Under the pieces are notes generated by a model. The model was given only the letters and a program-made list of their open reading frames with translations, searched no databases and had not been told where the DNA came from. 64,000 nucleotides of DNA from Phocaeicola vulgatus ATCC 8482. GTDB lineage: Bacteria; Bacteroidota; Bacteroidia; Bacteroidales; Bacteroidaceae. The DNA lies in contig NC_009614.1 of NCBI RefSeq assembly GCF_000012825.1, positions 3,720,001-3,784,000 of the forward strand, given 5' to 3'. Below, in pieces: positions 9,091 through 16,980 of this stretch. A program made the position numbers and the translations under genes. The stretch's first letter is position 1; every line of letters begins with the position of its first letter.

Positions 9091-10281
9091 ATGAAACAAC
9101 TGAACAAGTGGCAATGGTCCACATTAATATTATCTGCTATACTGGTAATGGCATTTTCAGTCTTTATTTATCGGTATGAGCCTTTTAAATCCGGGTTCGA
9201 GATTACCGACCAGCTGGGTGGTAATATTTTCCCTGCAACCATTCTTTCTACCGCAACCACAGATGCCAGTTTAATCGTACCTGCCGATTCCGATTATATC
9301 GGAAATCCCAAGTCGTGTATCGCCATCCGGCTGAAGAACAGTTATGCCAATAGCAAATTGCGTATAGAAGTGGCCGAGACTCCTTTTTTCTCTCAGTCTG
9401 TATCTGAGTTTATTTTACCCAAGGCGGGGAAAGAATATCTGGTTTTCCCGGATATTATATGGAACTATCAGGCTTTGCGTGATAATAATCAGGCAGTGCC
9501 CGTTAGCATCTCCGTCAAGGCGGAATTGAATAAGAAAGAACTTCCACAGCGTTTGAAAACCATCTCGATGCGCAGTATCAATGAGTGCCCTTTAGGATAT
9601 GTGGACGATAAAATGAAGTTTCACGATACGGGAGAGTTTTTTGCGGCCTACGTCAACGAGGAGCATCCTCAGATTGACAAATTATTGCGTGAAGCCTTGG
9701 ATACACGTATCGTCAATCGTTTTCTTGGGTATCAAGGTAATGCACACCAGTCGGAGAATGTGGACAAACAGGTCTATGCATTGTGGAATGTGTTGCAAAA
9801 GCGGAACTTTAAGTATAGCTCCACCACCAATACCAGTCTTTCGTCCAATGTGGTTTATACACAGCGCGTCCGTACCTTGGACGATGCGCTGGAATCCTCG
9901 CAGATAAACTGTGTGGATGGCAGCGTGTTGCTGGCCTCACTGATGAAAGCCATCAATATCAATCCTATCCTGGTGCGTATTCCGGGACATATGTTTGTGG
10001 GTTATTACACAGACAAATCACATAAGAATATGAATTTTCTGGAAACCACGATGATAGGGGATGTGAATCTGGATGATTTTTTTCCGGATGAGAAGCTGGA
10101 TTCTACCATGGTGGGCAAATCCCAGAACCAGATGTCGAAACTGACCTACGAGAAATCAAAGGAATATGCTACGAGGAAATATCGGGAGAATGACTCCCTG
10201 ATACATTCGGGTAAAGTGAATTATATGTTTCTGGAGATTGATAAAAAGACCCGTGCGCAGGTGCAACCTATCGGTAAATAA
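9091..10281 (+). CDS. Membrane-anchored transglutaminase-like protein
   Basis: 396 residues. An N-terminal membrane helix (residues 9-27, WSTLILSAILVMAFSVFIY) anchors a ~370-residue extracytoplasmic part. Residues 40-160 look like a beta-sandwich. The C-terminal half carries a transglutaminase-like core with Cys274 in INCVDGS and His300 in IPGHMFVGYY, then NFLETT as the likely acidic member of the triad. Bacterial members are cysteine proteases or amide hydrolases of the periplasm or cell wall; substrate unknown. First gene of a plus-strand run with MBL, VOC, DUF3805-like and ABC-F genes (gaps of 9, 17, 42 and 7 bp), so an operon is likely. Confidence 0.8.
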   Translation: MKQLNKWQWSTLILSAILVMAFSVFIYRYEPFKSGFEITDQLGGNIFPATILSTATTDASLIVPADSDYIGNPKSCIAIRLKNSYANSKLRIEVAETPFFSQSVSEFILPKAGKEYLVFPDIIWNYQALRDNNQAVPVSISVKAELNKKELPQRLKTISMRSINECPLGYVDDKMKFHDTGEFFAAYVNEEHPQIDKLLREALDTRIVNRFLGYQGNAHQSENVDKQVYALWNVLQKRNFKYSSTTNTSLSSNVVYTQRVRTLDDALESSQINCVDGSVLLASLMKAININPILVRIPGHMFVGYYTDKSHKNMNFLETTMIGDVNLDDFFPDEKLDSTMVGKSQNQMSKLTYEKSKEYATRKYRENDSLIHSGKVNYMFLEIDKKTRAQVQPIGK

Positions 10282-10290
10282 ATTTGTTGT

Positions 10291-11082
10291 ATGGATATGG
10301 AACTTACTTATATATATCATAGCGGATTCGCCTTGTCAGGCGATGGCTTTACTGTAATCATGGATTATTACCGTGATTCGGAGGATGGACAGGCGCAGGC
10401 GGATTTGAACCGGTTGATGGATGGGACTTTCAGCAATCAAGAGGCGGGAATGCCGGAAGGAACTGTACACAGCGAATTATTGCGGAGACCCGGAAAACTG
10501 TATGTGCTGGCCAGTCATTTTCATCCGGATCATTTTAATAAAGAGGTATTGCAATGGCGTGAACAGCGGCCGGATATCATCTATATTTTCTCGAAAGACA
10601 TTTTGCGTCATCGCAGGGCGCAGAAAGAAGATGCCGTCTGGCTGAAAAAAGGAGAGGAATATAAGGATGAAACATTGAGCGTGCGTGCTTTCGGTTCCAC
10701 GGATGTGGGAGTATCGTTTTTGCTTCAGACAGGTGGAAAAAAGATTTTTCATGCCGGTGATTTGAATAACTGGCATTGGATGGATGAGAGTACCGAGGCG
10801 GAGTGGAAGGGAGCCGAGAAGAATTTCCTGCATGAGCTGGATGATCTTTACGCCTATACGCCCGAAGTGGATGTGGCGATGTTTCCCGTTGACCCCCGTT
10901 TGGGAAAAGAATACATGCGGGGTGCCGGACAGTTTGTAACAAAGATAAAAACTCATATCTTTGTACCCATGCATTTCACACCGGAGTATGCCAAGGCAAA
11001 TGCTTTCCGCGACTTTGCCGAAGCGCATGGAGTGCGTTTTGTGTCATTGACACATCGCGGACAAAAAATAGAGATTGAATAA
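10291..11082 (+). CDS. MBL-fold metallo-hydrolase
   Basis: 263 residues. The metallo-beta-lactamase metal motif H76-F-H78-P-D80-H81 is intact, followed by H154-A-G-D157 and a late PMHF histidine, so both metal sites look complete. The family includes UlaG-like lactonases and RNase Z-like enzymes; nothing here fixes the substrate. No signal peptide: cytosolic. Starts 9 bp after the transglutaminase-like gene; an alternative ATG lies two codons later (10297). Confidence 0.88.
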   Translation: MDMELTYIYHSGFALSGDGFTVIMDYYRDSEDGQAQADLNRLMDGTFSNQEAGMPEGTVHSELLRRPGKLYVLASHFHPDHFNKEVLQWREQRPDIIYIFSKDILRHRRAQKEDAVWLKKGEEYKDETLSVRAFGSTDVGVSFLLQTGGKKIFHAGDLNNWHWMDESTEAEWKGAEKNFLHELDDLYAYTPEVDVAMFPVDPRLGKEYMRGAGQFVTKIKTHIFVPMHFTPEYAKANAFRDFAEAHGVRFVSLTHRGQKIEIE

Positions 11083-11099
11083 CAAAAGAATAACACAAT

Positions 11100-11477
11100 A
11101 TGAAAGTAAAAGGAAGATTTGATCATTTCAATATCAATGTAACTGATCTGGACAAGAGTATCAAGTTTTATGAAACAGCGTTAGGTTTGCATGAGTCTCA
11201 TCGTAAGGAAGCTTCGGACGGTTCCTTCGTGCTGGTGTATATGGCCGATGACCACAGCAATTTCTTGTTGGAACTGACCTGGTTGCGTGACCATACCCAA
11301 CCATACGAGTTGGGTGAGAACGAAAGCCATCTGTGTCTGCGTGTGGAAGGTGATTATGACGAAGTCCGTAAATTCCATAAGGAAATGGGATGCGTTTGCT
11401 TCGAGAACACCGCTATGGGCTTGTATTTCATCAATGATCCTGATGATTACTGGATTGAGATATTGCCGGTAAAGTAA
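11100..11477 (+). CDS. VOC family protein (glyoxalase I-like)
   Basis: 125 residues with two beta-alpha-beta-beta-beta VOC modules. FDHFNINVTDLDKSIKFYETALGL carries the first metal-ligand His, FLLELTWL a Glu, SHLCLRV the second-half His, and the closing DPDDYWIEILP the final Glu, so all four metal ligands of a lactoylglutathione-lyase-like site appear present. Members convert methylglyoxal adducts or act as epimerases and dioxygenases; the exact reaction cannot be told. Short spacing to the MBL-fold gene (17 bp) suggests coexpression, and glyoxalase I-like next to an MBL hydrolase is reminiscent of a glyoxalase I/II pair, though the MBL protein is not a clear GloB. Confidence 0.88.
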   Translation: MKVKGRFDHFNINVTDLDKSIKFYETALGLHESHRKEASDGSFVLVYMADDHSNFLLELTWLRDHTQPYELGENESHLCLRVEGDYDEVRKFHKEMGCVCFENTAMGLYFINDPDDYWIEILPVK

Positions 11478-11519
11478 AACGATCGTTTCCGTTAGTAATG
11501 AATTAAAAAGATAGAGACT

Positions 11520-12353
11520 ATGAAATACATTTCTCCCGGTGGCTGGTTCTCATTGGAATACCCGATGGGCTGGCACGAGTTTGAAGATACAGAAGAGAGT
11601 TTTTTATTCTATAATCCTGACCGGTGGACAGGTAATTTCCGCATATCGGCCTATAAGGATGAAGCGGCTGACTATGGTCCGCAGTGCATCGCATACGAAT
11701 TGAAAGAAAATACCTCTTCCGCCCTGGTGAAAGTGGGCAAGTGGGATTGTGCTTACAGCGCGGAAACTTTTCAGGAAGAAGGCGCCTGGTACACCACTCA
11801 TATCTGGGTGACAGGAGAGGGGGATCTTTCTTTCGAATGTTCTTTTACCGTGTCCAAAGGAGGAGACAAGCATCCGGCGGAAGAAATCATCCGGTCTTTG
11901 CAGGTCCGCAAAGAAGGTGTAAGTCACCCGCGTGAGATCATTCCGATCCGTGTCTTGGAAATCGGGGAGGTGAACACCGCCTTTGAGTGGGCTTCTACCA
12001 CGATTAAAAAGCAACTCACCAAGGATTTCACTGCGTCGGAGAGTGATATTGACAGTATACAGCAAGTAATGGACAGCGGACGTTTCCAGACTCAGCAGCG
12101 TATGGCGTGGGAGAATTTCGGTATTGCTTTCGGAGCCATTTTGGTGAATGAGATGGAAGGTATGGAATGGGTGACTGTCATTGAGGGACAGAAAGAATAT
12201 CCCGCCTTGCAGTTTATGTGTTCGGATATGGTGCTGGACCCTGCCGCACTGGTGTGGGGAAAAGCTAAAAAGGGACTCCCCTGCGACTTGAAATCCGAAT
12301 TCAGGAAAATTAAGCGAGAGGCGGAGGCAGTGTTGGATGATTTAAATAAATAG
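11520..12353 (+). CDS. DUF3805/DUF3806-like protein
   Basis: 277 residues, no signal peptide or membrane segment. Residues 1-130 (GGWFSLEYPMGWHEFED to SFECSFTVSKGGDKHPAEEI) look like the DUF3805 beta-rich fold, and residues about 155-275 (TTIKKQLTKDFTASESD to DLKSEFRKIKREAEAVL) resemble DUF3806; I assign these from memory of Bacteroides proteins, so the domain names are tentative. The first half also resembles PsbP/Mog1-like folds by pattern (YPMGW). Function unknown. It sits 42 bp after the VOC gene and 7 bp before the ABC-F gene. Confidence 0.7.
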   Translation: MKYISPGGWFSLEYPMGWHEFEDTEESFLFYNPDRWTGNFRISAYKDEAADYGPQCIAYELKENTSSALVKVGKWDCAYSAETFQEEGAWYTTHIWVTGEGDLSFECSFTVSKGGDKHPAEEIIRSLQVRKEGVSHPREIIPIRVLEIGEVNTAFEWASTTIKKQLTKDFTASESDIDSIQQVMDSGRFQTQQRMAWENFGIAFGAILVNEMEGMEWVTVIEGQKEYPALQFMCSDMVLDPAALVWGKAKKGLPCDLKSEFRKIKREAEAVLDDLNK

Positions 12354-12360
12354 ACAAATA

Positions 12361-14226
12361 ATGACCCCATATATGCAAGTAGACGGGCTTACCAAGTCAT
12401 TCGGTGACTTGGTATTGTTCCGAAAGATTTCATTTGGAGTGGCCGAAGGACAACGCATCGGTCTGATAGCAAAGAACGGTACAGGCAAGACTACCTTACT
12501 TAATATAATAGCCGGTAAGGAGGGATATGATGAAGGAAGCATCGTCTTTCGTCGTGATCTGCGGGTGGGCTATTTGGAGCAAGACCCACATTATCCCGAA
12601 GACCTGACCGTGCTCGAAGCCTGTTTCTATCACGGAAACAGCACGGTGGAACTCATCAAAGAATATGAAAGCTGCATGGAAACCGAAGGCAATCCGGGAC
12701 TGGAAGAGCTGTTGGCACGGATGGAGCACGAAAAGGCATGGGATTATGAACGGAAGGCGAAACAAATCCTTTCTCAATTAAAAATCCGGGACTTCAGCCA
12801 GCAGATCAAACATCTTTCCGGAGGTCAGTTGAAACGGGTGGCTTTGGCGAATGTGCTGATAACCGAGCCCGATTTCCTGATTTTGGATGAGCCTACCAAC
12901 CATCTTGATCTGGATATGACGGAGTGGCTGGAGGGGTATCTCGGCCGGGGAAACATCAGTCTGCTTATGGTGACGCACGACCGTTATTTCCTGGACCGCG
13001 TCTGCTCTGAAATTATCGAGATAGACAATCAGCAGGTCTATTCATATAAAGGGAACTACAGCTATTACTTGGAAAAGAGGCAGGAGCGTATCGAGGCGAC
13101 CAATGCCGAAATAGCCCGTGCCAATAACTTGTACCGCACAGAGCTGGAGTGGATGCGCCGTATGCCCCAGGCACGCGGACATAAAGCGCGTTATCGGGAA
13201 GAAGCTTTCTACGAACTGGAGAAAGTGGCGAAGCAGCGTTTCAACGACGGCAATGTGAAACTGGATATGAAAGCCTCTTACATCGGCTCCAAGATTTTTG
13301 AGGCGGATCATCTGTACAAGCGTTTCGGTGATTTGAAGATTCTGGAAGATTTCTCGTATATCTTTGCCCGTTATGAGAAGATGGGCATCGTGGGAAACAA
13401 TGGTACGGGAAAGTCCACGTTCATTAAAATACTGATGGGCGAACAGAAGCCGGACAGTGGAACATTGGATATCGGTGAGACAGTCCGTTTCGGTTACTAT
13501 TCTCAGGATGGCCTGAAGTTTGACGAGCAAATGAAGGTCATCGACGTGGTGCAGGATATTGCCGAAGTCATCGAATTGGGAAATGGCAAGAAACTGACCG
13601 CATCCCAGTTCCTGCAACATTTTCTGTTTACTCCCGAAACACAGCATAGTTATGTATATAAACTGAGTGGGGGAGAACGCCGCCGCCTGTACCTGTGTAC
13701 GGTATTGATGCGTAATCCCAACTTCCTGGTGCTGGATGAGCCTACCAACGATCTCGATATCATCACCCTTCAGGTATTGGAAGAATATTTGCAGAACTTC
13801 AAGGGCTGTGTAATCGTAGTAAGCCACGACCGCTATTTCATGGACAAGGTGGTAGACCACTTGCTGGTATTCAAGGGACAGGGAGACATTCGTGATTTTC
13901 CGGGCAACTACTCCGATTATCGTGACTGGCGCGAGGCGAAAGAGCAGCGCGACAAAGAGGCGGAAAAGCCAAAAGAGGAAAAGACCGCCCGCGTGCGCCT
14001 GAATGACAAGCGGAAAATGTCTTTCAAGGAAAAGAAAGAGTTCGAGCAGCTGGAACAAGAAATAGCCGGGCTGGAACAGGAGAAGGCCGATATAGAAGCC
14101 GCCCTTTGCAGCGGTACGCTGGGAGTGGAGGAACTGACGGAGAAATCCAAACGATTGCCGGAACTGAATGATTTGATTGATGAAAAGACCATGCGCTGGT
14201 TGGAACTGAGCGAGATAGAAGGATAG
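12361..14226 (+). CDS. ABC-F family ATPase (Uup-like)
   Basis: 621 residues, two ATP-binding cassettes in one chain and no membrane domain, as in ABC-F translation factors. Walker A motifs are AKNGTGKTT (about residue 41) and GNNGTGKST (about 346); signature motifs LSGGQLKR (about 151) and LSGGERRR (about 435); both Walker B are LDEPTNxLD. The inter-cassette linker is helical and charged, and the last ~80 residues form a charged coiled coil (EKKEFEQLEQEIAGLEQEKADIE), the arrangement of Uup. ABC-F proteins act on stalled ribosomes or replication forks; antibiotic resistance is possible in the family but not shown. Last gene of the run from 9091. Confidence 0.95.
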   Translation: MTPYMQVDGLTKSFGDLVLFRKISFGVAEGQRIGLIAKNGTGKTTLLNIIAGKEGYDEGSIVFRRDLRVGYLEQDPHYPEDLTVLEACFYHGNSTVELIKEYESCMETEGNPGLEELLARMEHEKAWDYERKAKQILSQLKIRDFSQQIKHLSGGQLKRVALANVLITEPDFLILDEPTNHLDLDMTEWLEGYLGRGNISLLMVTHDRYFLDRVCSEIIEIDNQQVYSYKGNYSYYLEKRQERIEATNAEIARANNLYRTELEWMRRMPQARGHKARYREEAFYELEKVAKQRFNDGNVKLDMKASYIGSKIFEADHLYKRFGDLKILEDFSYIFARYEKMGIVGNNGTGKSTFIKILMGEQKPDSGTLDIGETVRFGYYSQDGLKFDEQMKVIDVVQDIAEVIELGNGKKLTASQFLQHFLFTPETQHSYVYKLSGGERRRLYLCTVLMRNPNFLVLDEPTNDLDIITLQVLEEYLQNFKGCVIVVSHDRYFMDKVVDHLLVFKGQGDIRDFPGNYSDYRDWREAKEQRDKEAEKPKEEKTARVRLNDKRKMSFKEKKEFEQLEQEIAGLEQEKADIEAALCSGTLGVEELTEKSKRLPELNDLIDEKTMRWLELSEIEG

Positions 14227-14264
14227 AATAACCGGAGGTGCAACAGTGTACCTGATGCCATATT

Positions 14265-14300
14265 GCTATATTCGTTTTGAATAACAAAACCATAATATAG
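14265..14300. repeat. Imperfect inverted repeat before the recombinase gene
   Basis: CTATATTcGTTTT and AAAACcaTAATATAG form an imperfect stem around GAATAAC, ten bases before the recombinase start codon. It could be a weak terminator for the ABC-F operon, a structured leader or a recombinase-binding site. No strong T run follows. Confidence 0.35.
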
Positions 14301-14309
14301 AAAAGAAAT

Positions 14310-15512
14310 ATGGCATCCATTAAATTGAAATTCCGCCCATCGAGCGTAAAAGGAAAAAAGGGCGTATTAAGTTATCAAATTATTCATTACAGACTGACAC
14401 GGCTCATCAAGACTTCTTACCGGATCATGCCTTCCGAGTGGGACGACTCCACCGGCAGTCTGCTTATTTCAACACAGTCTGAATGTAAAGCGCGTCTTCT
14501 GCTGATACGTGACCAGACGAATTGGGAGATGACGCGGTTACAAGGTATTATCAATGATCTGGAGCGGACCGGTGTGGAATACACCATTGATGATATCGTG
14601 GCTTCTTTCCGGAAAATCCCTTCTGTAGAGAGTGTGTTCAACTTCATGCAACGATGTATCAATAAACTGGAGCGGCAGAAAAGGGGACGGACGGCAGAAG
14701 GTTATACCTCGACAATGAACAGCTTTATCCAATTCAGAAAGAATGAAGATCTGAGTTTTGAAGCCTTTGATTCGGAGCTGATGGAGATGTATGAAGCCTA
14801 TCTGAAAGAGAAGGGCTTGGTAAAGAACAGTACTTCCTATTATATGAGAATCTGGCGGAGTGTGTATAACCTGGCTGTAGAGCAAGGCTATACCACCGAC
14901 AAGAAACCTTTCAAACATGTCTATACCGGCATAGACAAGACCGTAAAACGGGCCGTTCCCTTTAAAATCATCAAAATGATCAAGGAGCTTGATTTGTCAT
15001 TCGAACCCCAGTTGGAGCTGGCAAGGGATATTTTCCTTTTCAGTTTCTATACCCGGGGCATGTCGTTTATTGATATGGCACACTTGAAGAAGAGCAACCT
15101 CCAGAATGGAATTCTGACATACAGCCGGAAAAAGACCGGGCAGCGGCTGACTATTCTGTGGGAGGAGCTGATGCAGGAGATTGTGGATAAATACAAGGAT
15201 GACACTTCCGAGTACCTGCTGCCTATCTTGCGGTATTGTGACATAAATGACCGCAAGCAATATAAACTGAGGGCCAAGCAGATAGGACGGGGTTTGAATA
15301 AAATAGGCTTGCGGCTGGAATTAAAGGCGCCGTTGACTTTCTATGTGGCGCGCCATAGCTGGGCCAGCATAGCGCAGGACAGGAAGGTGTCTACAGACAT
15401 CATCCGCGAAGGGCTGGGGCACGATAATGAAAAGACCACTCATATTTATCTGGCATCCATCTCCACTTCACAGATAGACCGAGCCAATCAGATCATTTTA
15501 AGGGGGTTGTAG
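14310..15512 (+). CDS. Tyrosine-type site-specific recombinase
   Basis: 400 residues in the layout of Bacteroidetes tyrosine recombinases: arm-type DNA-binding N-terminus (residues 1-90), SAM-like core-binding domain (about 105-205) and catalytic domain. Catalytic residues read as R249 (YTRGMSF), R348-H349 (YVARHSWAS, with the family-typical Y in place of the first box II His), H371 and nucleophile Y380 (GLGHDNEKTTHIY). In B. fragilis and B. thetaiotaomicron such enzymes invert promoters of nearby capsule operons. Here the gene lies 355 bp before a pair of perfect 26-bp inverted repeats flanking the UpxY leader, so this enzyme is the obvious candidate to invert that segment. Confidence 0.95.
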   Translation: MASIKLKFRPSSVKGKKGVLSYQIIHYRLTRLIKTSYRIMPSEWDDSTGSLLISTQSECKARLLLIRDQTNWEMTRLQGIINDLERTGVEYTIDDIVASFRKIPSVESVFNFMQRCINKLERQKRGRTAEGYTSTMNSFIQFRKNEDLSFEAFDSELMEMYEAYLKEKGLVKNSTSYYMRIWRSVYNLAVEQGYTTDKKPFKHVYTGIDKTVKRAVPFKIIKMIKELDLSFEPQLELARDIFLFSFYTRGMSFIDMAHLKKSNLQNGILTYSRKKTGQRLTILWEELMQEIVDKYKDDTSEYLLPILRYCDINDRKQYKLRAKQIGRGLNKIGLRLELKAPLTFYVARHSWASIAQDRKVSTDIIREGLGHDNEKTTHIYLASISTSQIDRANQIILRGL

Positions 15513-15522
15513 GGGAAGTATT

Positions 15523-15552
15523 CATTCAGGCTGTAGGATGACAGCCTGAATG
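15523..15552 (+). terminator. Hairpin terminator after the recombinase
   Basis: Perfect 12-bp stem CATTCAGGCTGT / ACAGCCTGAATG with a 6-nt loop, eleven bases after the recombinase stop, followed by TTCTATT. It would separate the recombinase from the phase-variable capsule promoter. Confidence 0.6.
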
Positions 15553-15867
15553 TTCTATTGGCTTGGATAAAATCAGATCATTTTCGGAGAAATATTTCTA
15601 GAATCCTAACATAAGAGCTGGGAGAATATTCAATATTCGGCAAAGTAATCAAAATATGCCTTGTTGGTGATAGATACAAAATATTGAATGACTTTTGTAT
15701 GGGGAGATATAGAAATATGCAGAATGCTGATCTAAAGGATCGTGCCATTAGGAAATACTGTGTGACTTCGTGTGATATCTAATTTGGGATAATTTATTTT
15801 TTATCATGAACAAGTGTGATAGATCTGAAAATCAGCTGTTTGATAGCATGATTCGTTTTATAAAAAA

Positions 15868-15893
15868 TGGGGTTCTCTTAGTAAGAGATCCCC
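15868..15893 (+). repeat. Left inverted repeat of the invertible capsule switch
   Basis: 26-bp repeat starting TGGGGTTCTC and ending AGATCCCC. Its reverse complement is found base for base at 16044-16069. Each arm is also partly palindromic (CTCTTA/GTAAGAG), as recombinase crossover sites usually are. Confidence 0.9.
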
Positions 15894-16043
15894 ATTTGGC
15901 TGCAAAAATAGCTATAATTCCCAAGAAATGGAAATCTTTTGTTGCTTTAAAATGCTTTTAACAAGAAATGTATGAGAATTGTTCGTAAAAGGTTATGAAT
16001 TACGATATGTATGTTTCACATTATCAATAAATTAAATAGAGAA
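15894..16043. promoter_or_regulatory. Predicted invertible promoter segment of the capsule locus
   Basis: 150 bp, AT-rich, without a gene, bounded by the perfect 26-bp inverted repeats. The best Bacteroides -7 match is CAAAAATA at 15903-15910, that is TATTTTTG on the minus strand, pointing away from the capsule genes. A weaker plus-strand match is TATGTTTC at 16010-16017. Neither has a good -33 TTG at the right spacing. If the minus match is real, this copy is in the OFF orientation, and inversion would place the box at 16027-16034, about 100 nt before upxY. Confidence 0.7.
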
Positions 16044-16069
16044 GGGGATCTCTTACTAAGAGAACCCCA
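16044..16069 (-). repeat. Right inverted repeat of the invertible capsule switch
   Basis: Exact reverse complement of 15868-15893 (starts GGGGATCTCT, ends GAACCCCA). It lies 61 bp before the upxY start codon. Confidence 0.9.
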
Positions 16070-16130
16070 AAAATGAAGCTTCAACAAGCCTTCATTTTAG
16101 AAGTACAAATGATAAATAATTTATGTTTTG

Positions 16131-16964
16131 ATGCAAATCTGTAATGATGCGGATTTGGGTACTGAATACTCCTTTCCGCAAAATCAAAACATAACGGGTA
16201 AAGCGCCTAGGTTACTGCCATGCAGTTCAATCGCTTCCTGCCCAGACCAGGGGTCAGATCTGATAACCACGTCACAGACGGGGGAAGAAAAAGAATATCC
16301 TGACCACAAGTGGTATTATATGTTCCTGCGCAACAGAGAGCTGAAACGCTATATCGAAATCTTTACAGGCAGGAGGGCTGTGATGATTAATACCCGGTCT
16401 GGCATAAGGGAAGAAAGATATTTCTGCTTCAAAGTGTTTTCATATACCTCTGCTGACCATAAAAGACGTTTTGAACGGTGTCCTTATAGCAAGGAAGAAT
16501 ATGCGGCCCGTCGGGAGTCCGCCTTTGCCGTAAAGGAGGCGTTCGCGACAGGCTCTGTACAGAAGTTGAACGCTTTGACGGATGAAAAGGAAATCACGGG
16601 TGATGGTTATCTGTTTGTATGTGCCCCGTTGGATGAATTGAATCTCATCCTTGCCCATCTGTTTCCCCGGCAGTATCTTGCAAAAGACCGCAATTCCTAT
16701 AGCGTGGCTGTTATTCCCCATAGACAGATGGAAGAATTTATTTATCTGTATGAATCCATGCCTTATAACATTGAACTGATGGATAAGCCTCTTGAGGAGT
16801 ATATTCAGAAAAAGCAGAAGATACGTATTACGGGTGGTGTTTTTCAAGGGAAAGAGGGATGCATCATGCGTCTGCATCGGAATACCAAGCTGGTGTTTGC
16901 TTTTGGTAATATGACGGTGGCTATTAGTTATCTTCAGGCTTTTCCGTTTGAGAAGGTGGAGTGA
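16131..16964 (+). CDS. UpxY-type transcription antiterminator (NusG paralogue)
   Basis: 277 residues from the ATG at 16131 (an upstream TTG at 16128 is less likely). Residues about 60-175 are NusG-N-like (DHKWYYMFLRNRELKRYIEIF). The C-terminal 50 residues hold a KOW-type segment (KIRITGGVFQGKEGCIMRLHRNTK). UpxY proteins bind the leader of their own capsule operon and let RNA polymerase read through. This one is longer than the ~170-180 residues usual for UpxY: about 55 extra N-terminal residues rich in S, G, T and C precede the NusG fold. No upxZ-like gene follows, although it normally does. Directly downstream of the invertible segment, so it should be the first gene switched. Confidence 0.88.
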   Translation: MQICNDADLGTEYSFPQNQNITGKAPRLLPCSSIASCPDQGSDLITTSQTGEEKEYPDHKWYYMFLRNRELKRYIEIFTGRRAVMINTRSGIREERYFCFKVFSYTSADHKRRFERCPYSKEEYAARRESAFAVKEAFATGSVQKLNALTDEKEITGDGYLFVCAPLDELNLILAHLFPRQYLAKDRNSYSVAVIPHRQMEEFIYLYESMPYNIELMDKPLEEYIQKKQKIRITGGVFQGKEGCIMRLHRNTKLVFAFGNMTVAISYLQAFPFEKVE

Positions 16965-16980
16965 TAAACTTACTTTATTT

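Noticed and set aside
14024-14320. Minus-strand frames antisense to the ABC-F gene
   Set aside because: They have shadow composition (Ser/Pro-rich), lie fully against a well-supported gene and have no ribosome site.
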